From positions 372,001 to 436,000 of the forward strand of contig JASGHK010000002.1 of NCBI GenBank assembly GCA_049841135.1: a DNA stretch of 64,000 nt, read 5' to 3'. The notes under the pieces are model-generated. The model saw only the letters and a program-made list of their open reading frames with translations. It had not been told where the DNA came from and ran no database searches. Source of the DNA: JACRCT01 sp049841135. GTDB lineage: Bacteria > Myxococcota > Myxococcia > Myxococcales > UBA5297. Shown here in pieces: positions 60,236 to 64,000 of the stretch (position 1 is the stretch's first letter; every line of letters starts with the position of its first letter). A program made the position numbers and the translations under genes.

Positions 60236-60643
60236 ATGCCTCGCCAGAGCCGGAAGCGATCGCAGCCACGTGGGTTCACCCTGCTGGAGCTCATGGTCGC
60301 CATTACCATCATCGCCCTCGTCACCGGGGTCGCCGCCGTGGGGGTCATGGACGCCTTGCGGAACGCCCGCATCCAGACCACCAAGACCTCGATGGTCTCC
60401 ATCGAGGAGGCGCTCAAGCTCTATTCGGTCAAGCACGGGCGCTACCCGTCGACCGAGCAGGGGCTGGCAATCCTCCTGAGCGAGCGGCTGCTCGACAAGA
60501 ACAAGAAGAACACCGACGGCTGGGGGCACGACTTCGCCTACGTCGGCGAGAAGGACCACTACGTCTTGACGTCCTACGGCGACGACGGCGAGTCCGGCGG
60601 CGAGGAAGCCGCCGCGGACATCGTCGTCGAGGGCGGACGCTGA
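60236..60643 (+). CDS. Type II secretion major pseudopilin GspG-like
   Basis: 135 residues; GGAGGAG five bases upstream decides this ATG. A basic leader (QSRKRSQPRG) is followed by the prepilin cleavage motif G/FTLLELMVAI with Glu at +5 and a long N-terminal helix. GspG-type features follow: KTSMVSIEEALKLYSVKHGRYPSTEQGL and DGWGHDFAY near the calcium-binding region. It forms the type II secretion pseudopilus. No other gsp gene is nearby; the MFS gene behind it is on the other strand. Confidence 0.88.
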   Translation: MPRQSRKRSQPRGFTLLELMVAITIIALVTGVAAVGVMDALRNARIQTTKTSMVSIEEALKLYSVKHGRYPSTEQGLAILLSERLLDKNKKNTDGWGHDFAYVGEKDHYVLTSYGDDGESGGEEAAADIVVEGGR

Positions 60644-60656
60644 CGGCCTTCCCCTG

Positions 60657-62003
60657 CTACTGACCCGCGACCGGTGCCGGGCCGCTTCCACCTTCGGGTC
60701 CGGCACCGCCAGCGGCGGCCAGCTCCGTCCCCCTGGTCTCGCGCGTCGCGGCGATGCAGCCCAGGGAGATGGCGGCGGTCAACATGACGTAGCCGGCCAC
60801 CGGCACCCACGAGTTGTCGAACTCCCTGAGCAGCGCGGTCGCCACCAGCGGCGCCGTGCCGCCGGCGATCGCCGCGCCGAGCTGGTAGCCCAGGGTCACG
60901 CCGGTGTAGCGCACGCGGGTGCTGAAGATCTCCGAGTAGAGCGTCCCGAGCACCGCGGTGATCGGCGCCCAGAACAGGCCGAGCCCGACGACCGTCGCCA
61001 CCGTGAGCCAGAGCGGCGACTTGAGCGACACCAGCCAGAAGTAAGGCGCCGCGAAGAGGAGGAGCCCCACCGCGCCCGCGACATAGAGCGGCTTGCGCCC
61101 CACCCCGTCCGCGAGCCGCCCCATCAGCGGGATGGCCAAGGTCGTCACCAGCGCGCCGACCGTCACCGCGTTGAGCGCCGAGGTCTTGTCGTACCCGGCG
61201 TAGGCTGTGGCGTAGGAGATGACGAACGCCGAGAAGATGTAGAAGGGCGCGGTCTCCACGACCTTCAGGCCCACCGCCAGCAACACCGAGCGCCAGTGGT
61301 GCTTGAGCGTCTCGACGATGGGCACCTTGGCAAGCTGTCCCTTCTGCTTGGCCTCGCGGAACGCCGGCGTCTCCTCGATGCCCTTGCGGATCCACAGGCC
61401 GACGAAGACCAGGACCGCGCTCAGGATGAACGGGATGCGCCAGCCCCACGCCAGGAACTGCGCCTCGGAGAGCTGGCTCACCGCGGTCAGCGCCAGCGTG
61501 CCCAGGAGCATCCCCACCGTGACGCCCATCTGCGGGACGCTGCCGAAGAAGCCGCGGTTGCTCTTGCTGGAGTGCTCCACCGCGAGCAGGAGCGCCCCGC
61601 CCCACTCGCCACCGATGCCCAGGCCCTGCACCAGCCGCAGCACGGTGAGCAGGATGGGGGCGGCGATCCCGATGGCCTCGTAGTCCGGCAAGCAGCCGAT
61701 GAGCACGGTCGCCACGCCCATCAGCGCCAGGGTCAGCACCAGCGATACCTTCCGGCCGACGCGATCGCCCAGGTGGCTGAAGAAGACGCCGCCCAGCGGC
61801 CGGATGAAGAACGGGATGCTGAAGGAGGCGTAGGCGAGCAGCAGGGAGCTCGCCGGGTCGCTCGCCGGGAAGAAGCGCTTGGCGAAGACCAGGGAGGCGA
61901 CCGTGCCGTAGAGGAGGTAGTCGTACCACTCGATGGAGCTGCCGATGAGGCTCGCCACGAGCGCCTTGGTGGTCAGCGCGCGGTCCGGGGTCTGCTGCGA
62001 CAT
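60657..62003 (-). CDS. MHS-family MFS transporter (metabolite:H+ symporter)
   Basis: 448 residues with 12 membrane segments. Family motifs: SSIEWYDYLLYGTVASLVF, FIRPLGGVFFSHLGDRVGRK, QGLGIGGEWGGALLLAVE, and a repeat of GRLADGVGRKPLY at the loop between TM8 and TM9. AAGGAGGGG precedes the ATG. It imports a carboxylate, betaine or similar metabolite with a proton, as in ProP/ShiA/KgtP relatives. The substrate cannot be read. Confidence 0.9.
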   Translation of the reverse strand: MSQQTPDRALTTKALVASLIGSSIEWYDYLLYGTVASLVFAKRFFPASDPASSLLLAYASFSIPFFIRPLGGVFFSHLGDRVGRKVSLVLTLALMGVATVLIGCLPDYEAIGIAAPILLTVLRLVQGLGIGGEWGGALLLAVEHSSKSNRGFFGSVPQMGVTVGMLLGTLALTAVSQLSEAQFLAWGWRIPFILSAVLVFVGLWIRKGIEETPAFREAKQKGQLAKVPIVETLKHHWRSVLLAVGLKVVETAPFYIFSAFVISYATAYAGYDKTSALNAVTVGALVTTLAIPLMGRLADGVGRKPLYVAGAVGLLLFAAPYFWLVSLKSPLWLTVATVVGLGLFWAPITAVLGTLYSEIFSTRVRYTGVTLGYQLGAAIAGGTAPLVATALLREFDNSWVPVAGYVMLTAAISLGCIAATRETRGTELAAAGGAGPEGGSGPAPVAGQ

Positions 62004-62173
62004 GCCCGCCCCTCCTTGCCAAACTGGCAGCGAGGATAGCCCATCCCTTTCGGGGCCTTCGGCCGCCGAGTGCGGGCGGTCTCGATCGCACGGCCTGAAG
62101 AGGCCCGAAGAGCCCCGAAGAGCCCCGCAAGTCGTCGGTTCGCTGTCGGACAGCCATGCTAGGGTGCCCCGCG

Positions 62174-63016
62174 ATGGCGCTCTCCTACTGCGTGCTGGCA
62201 TCCGGCTCGAGCGGCAACTGCCTGTGGGTCCGCGGCGGTGGCGTGCAGCTCTTCATCGACTGTGGCGTCTCGGCGCGGATGGCCGGGCACCGGCTCGCGG
62301 AGGTGGGCGGGAACCTCCAGGACGTCTCCGCCATCATCTGCACCCACGGCCACGGCGACCACGTGATGGGCACCTCGGTGCTCGCCCGCAAGAGCGGCAT
62401 CGACATCTACGCCACGCCAGGAACGGTCCGCGCGCTGCCCAGCGGGATGCCCAACGAGCGGCTCAAGGCGCTCCCCTACGGCGGCACGCTGACCATCGGC
62501 GGGCTGACCGTGGAGACGGTCCCAACCTCGCACGACGCGCCCCAGGGCGTGGCCATCCGAGTCACCGACGGCGAGACCTCGCTCGGCGTCATCACCGACC
62601 AGGGCCAGCCGACGCCAGCCATCGCCAAGGCGTTCCGCGGGCTCGACGGGCTGCTGCTCGAGTCCAACCACGACGTCCCGATGCTGCTCAACGGGCCGTA
62701 CCCGGAGCGGCTCAAGAAGCGCATCCGCGGCAACTGGGGGCACCTGTCCAACGAGCAGTGCACGGTGGTCCTCGCCGAGCTGCTGCACGAGGGGCTGCAG
62801 CACGTGACCCTGGGCCACATCAGCGAGCACAACAACACGACCGACCTCGTGCGCGCTGCCACCGAGGGGATGCTCGAGAAGCGTGGCGGTGCGGCGCCGC
62901 GGCTCGCGGTCGCGCTGCAACGCAAGGTGGGGCCGGTCATCACGCTCACACCCAGCGGGCGGACTCAGCCGCGAAAGGCGCAGCAGCTGGCGTTCGCCTT
63001 CGGATCGCGCGCGTAG
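62174..63016 (+). CDS. MBL-fold hydrolase (WalJ/YycJ-like)
   Basis: 280 residues. The metallo-beta-lactamase motif THGHGDH (two-zinc site), the N-terminal ASGSSGNCLWV and FIDCGVS, and the downstream LLLESNHDVPML and LGHISEHNNT are those of the WalJ/YycJ group, which affects DNA repair and cell-wall coordination. Its C terminus (VGPVITLTPSGRT) is family-like. The ATG at 62174 has only a weak GGG site. Confidence 0.87.
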   Translation: MALSYCVLASGSSGNCLWVRGGGVQLFIDCGVSARMAGHRLAEVGGNLQDVSAIICTHGHGDHVMGTSVLARKSGIDIYATPGTVRALPSGMPNERLKALPYGGTLTIGGLTVETVPTSHDAPQGVAIRVTDGETSLGVITDQGQPTPAIAKAFRGLDGLLLESNHDVPMLLNGPYPERLKKRIRGNWGHLSNEQCTVVLAELLHEGLQHVTLGHISEHNNTTDLVRAATEGMLEKRGGAAPRLAVALQRKVGPVITLTPSGRTQPRKAQQLAFAFGSRA

Positions 63017-63118
63017 GAACCTCGAAGCGAGACCGTGGCAATGCGCCCCCCGTCTGGAGCGGGCGGGACGGCGTCGAACGCAGCACGCTTGCCCCCGGAG
63101 CCATCGACGGGAGCCGGG

Positions 63119-63877
63119 ATGGGCGAGAAGCTCGGGCGACGCACGCTGGTGGAGTGGCTGGGCCAGGGCGCGGTGCTGGCGCTGGGCGCGCCTCTCTTCA
63201 AGGCCTGCGCCGCGGCGGGCCCCGTGACCGGCCAGGACGCCGGAGCGCTCATCGCCGACGCGGGCTCGCCCGTCCTCACCGATGGGGGCGTGCCGAGCGG
63301 CTTCCAGTTCCAGCCGGGCGACGGCGCGCAGGCCATCTTCGACGGCTGGGGTGAGCGGACCGTCGATCCCCAGTCGCTCACCGCACTCCTGGCGAGTTGG
63401 ACGCTGACCATCGACGGCCTGGTCGAGAGCCCGAAGACCTTTCGCTTCCTGGACCTGGCCGCCCTGCGCCGCACCGACCAGGTCACCGACTTCCACTGCG
63501 TCGAAGGCTGGTCCATCTACGACGTGCCCTGGAACGGCGTGCCCCTCTCCTCGCTCCTCGACCTGGCGCGGCCCGCCTCGGCCGCCACGCACGTGACCTT
63601 CCATACGGTCAACGACCTCTACAACGAGTCGCTGCCGCTCTCGGTCGCGCGCGAGGCGCGCACCCTGCTCGCCTACGGCATCGGCGGCGCGACCCTGCCG
63701 CTCCGGCACGGCTTTCCGGCGCGCGTCGTCGTCCCGCGGCTGCTCGGCTACAAGAACGCCAAGTTCGTCTACCGCGTCGAGCTGAGCGACCACTCGATCG
63801 AGGGCTACTGGGTCCAGGCAGGCTACCCGTACGCCGGCGAGGTCCCGGCCAGCCGGCTCCGTCCCGGCCATTACTGA
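63119..63877 (+). CDS. Molybdopterin-dependent oxidoreductase (sulfite-oxidase fold), exported
   Basis: 252 residues. A twin-arginine-like leader (EKLGRRTLVEWLGQGAV) with LGAPLFKAC, then a linker rich in Asp/Ala/Gly, then the Mo-cofactor domain. The Mo-binding cysteine is in TDFHCVEGWSIYDVPWNGVP, followed by LPLRHGFPARVVVPRLLGYKNAKFV, as in MsrP/YedY and related enzymes. The heme or dimerisation domain is absent. The Cys in FKAC may be a lipidation site. An earlier in-frame ATG at 63041 is possible. Confidence 0.85.
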   Translation: MGEKLGRRTLVEWLGQGAVLALGAPLFKACAAAGPVTGQDAGALIADAGSPVLTDGGVPSGFQFQPGDGAQAIFDGWGERTVDPQSLTALLASWTLTIDGLVESPKTFRFLDLAALRRTDQVTDFHCVEGWSIYDVPWNGVPLSSLLDLARPASAATHVTFHTVNDLYNESLPLSVAREARTLLAYGIGGATLPLRHGFPARVVVPRLLGYKNAKFVYRVELSDHSIEGYWVQAGYPYAGEVPASRLRPGHY

Positions 63878-63996
63878 ACAGTCCCGAACTCGGCGTTGCG
63901 CCTGCGAGCGCGCGGCTGGTATCACTTCGACCGCTTTCGAGCGGACAGTCCCCTGCCACACCTGGGGACATTGCCTTGACCTCACGAGGGAGCGCG

Positions 63997-64000
63997 ATGG
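63997..64000 (+). CDS. Start of a truncated gene at the window end
   Basis: An ATG at 63997 follows GAGGGAGCGCG, a good ribosome-binding site and spacing. Only the first codon and one base are inside the window, so nothing can be said about the product. Confidence 0.35.

Noticed and set aside
60574..62157. A second minus-strand reading frame in the MFS gene region
   Set aside because: The other frame gives a full transporter with all MHS motifs and a good ribosome-binding site; this one has none.

Overview
The window is about 64 kb of very GC-rich DNA, probably from a deltaproteobacterium of the Myxococcota. The best taxonomic clue is a secreted beta-helix protein (13081-14535) that ends in a MYXO-CTERM-like tail. 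Two NtrC-type activators, stand-alone receiver proteins, many lipoproteins and a YcaO/TfuA pair fit the same group. There is no rRNA, confident tRNA or CRISPR. The content is chromosomal housekeeping and accessory genes rather than a phage or plasmid.

Layout. 0.7-3.2 kb: a polysaccharide flippase translationally coupled to a class I methyltransferase. 3.2-8.3 kb (minus): a five-gene operon, marR-macA-macB(ATPase)-macB(permease)-tolC, nearly all joined by ATGA overlaps, with an operator-like dyad in front. 8.5-11.7 kb: error-prone polymerase dnaE2. 11.7-18.2 kb: lipoproteins, the beta-helix protein, an MshEN-domain protein and birA. 18.3-23.2 kb: hutU flanked by two related cysteine-rich lipoproteins, then more small lipoproteins and two strong terminators. 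23.4-27.8 kb: a Uma2-type nuclease, a CapA-type protein, and a kinase-like protein lacking its ATPase motifs next to an NtrC-type activator. 27.9-29.6 kb: a complete IS1202-like element with 17-bp target duplications. 29.7-37.3 kb: cmk, a second NtrC-type activator, two receiver proteins, a ferredoxin, a hybrid histidine kinase and a secreted protein. 37.4-44.8 kb: a spermidine-synthase-like protein, a large tandem-cyclase/AAA/TPR protein, pepD and two envelope proteins. 44.8-53.8 kb: a 426-bp inverted-repeat element, then a minus-strand marR-ycaO-tfuA operon divergent from an RND efflux operon, with two dyads in the shared upstream region. 54-64 kb: a GH13 enzyme, tandem repeats, a lipoprotein, a SagB-like protein, a sodium:solute symporter, a pseudopilin gene behind a textbook sigma-54 promoter, an MHS-type transporter, a WalJ-like MBL protein and a sulfite-oxidase-type molybdoprotein.

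Reading-frame integrity. Sixteen genes need one or two single-base corrections to read as full-length proteins, 22 corrections in all. Most are extra bases and several lie in G or C runs. The set includes cmk, which is normally essential, while a 1057-codon RND gene is intact. I therefore read most of these as assembly or sequencing indels, give the full repaired spans, and state each break point.

The most interesting candidate system is the MarR-YcaO-TfuA operon back to back with the RND pump. All YcaO ATP-binding motifs and the TfuA signature are present, which suggests peptide or protein thioamidation, but no precursor peptide could be identified. Next in interest are the tandem-cyclase/ATPase/TPR protein, the paralogous cysteine-rich lipoproteins, the catalytically incomplete kinase beside its activator, and several unusual repeat families.
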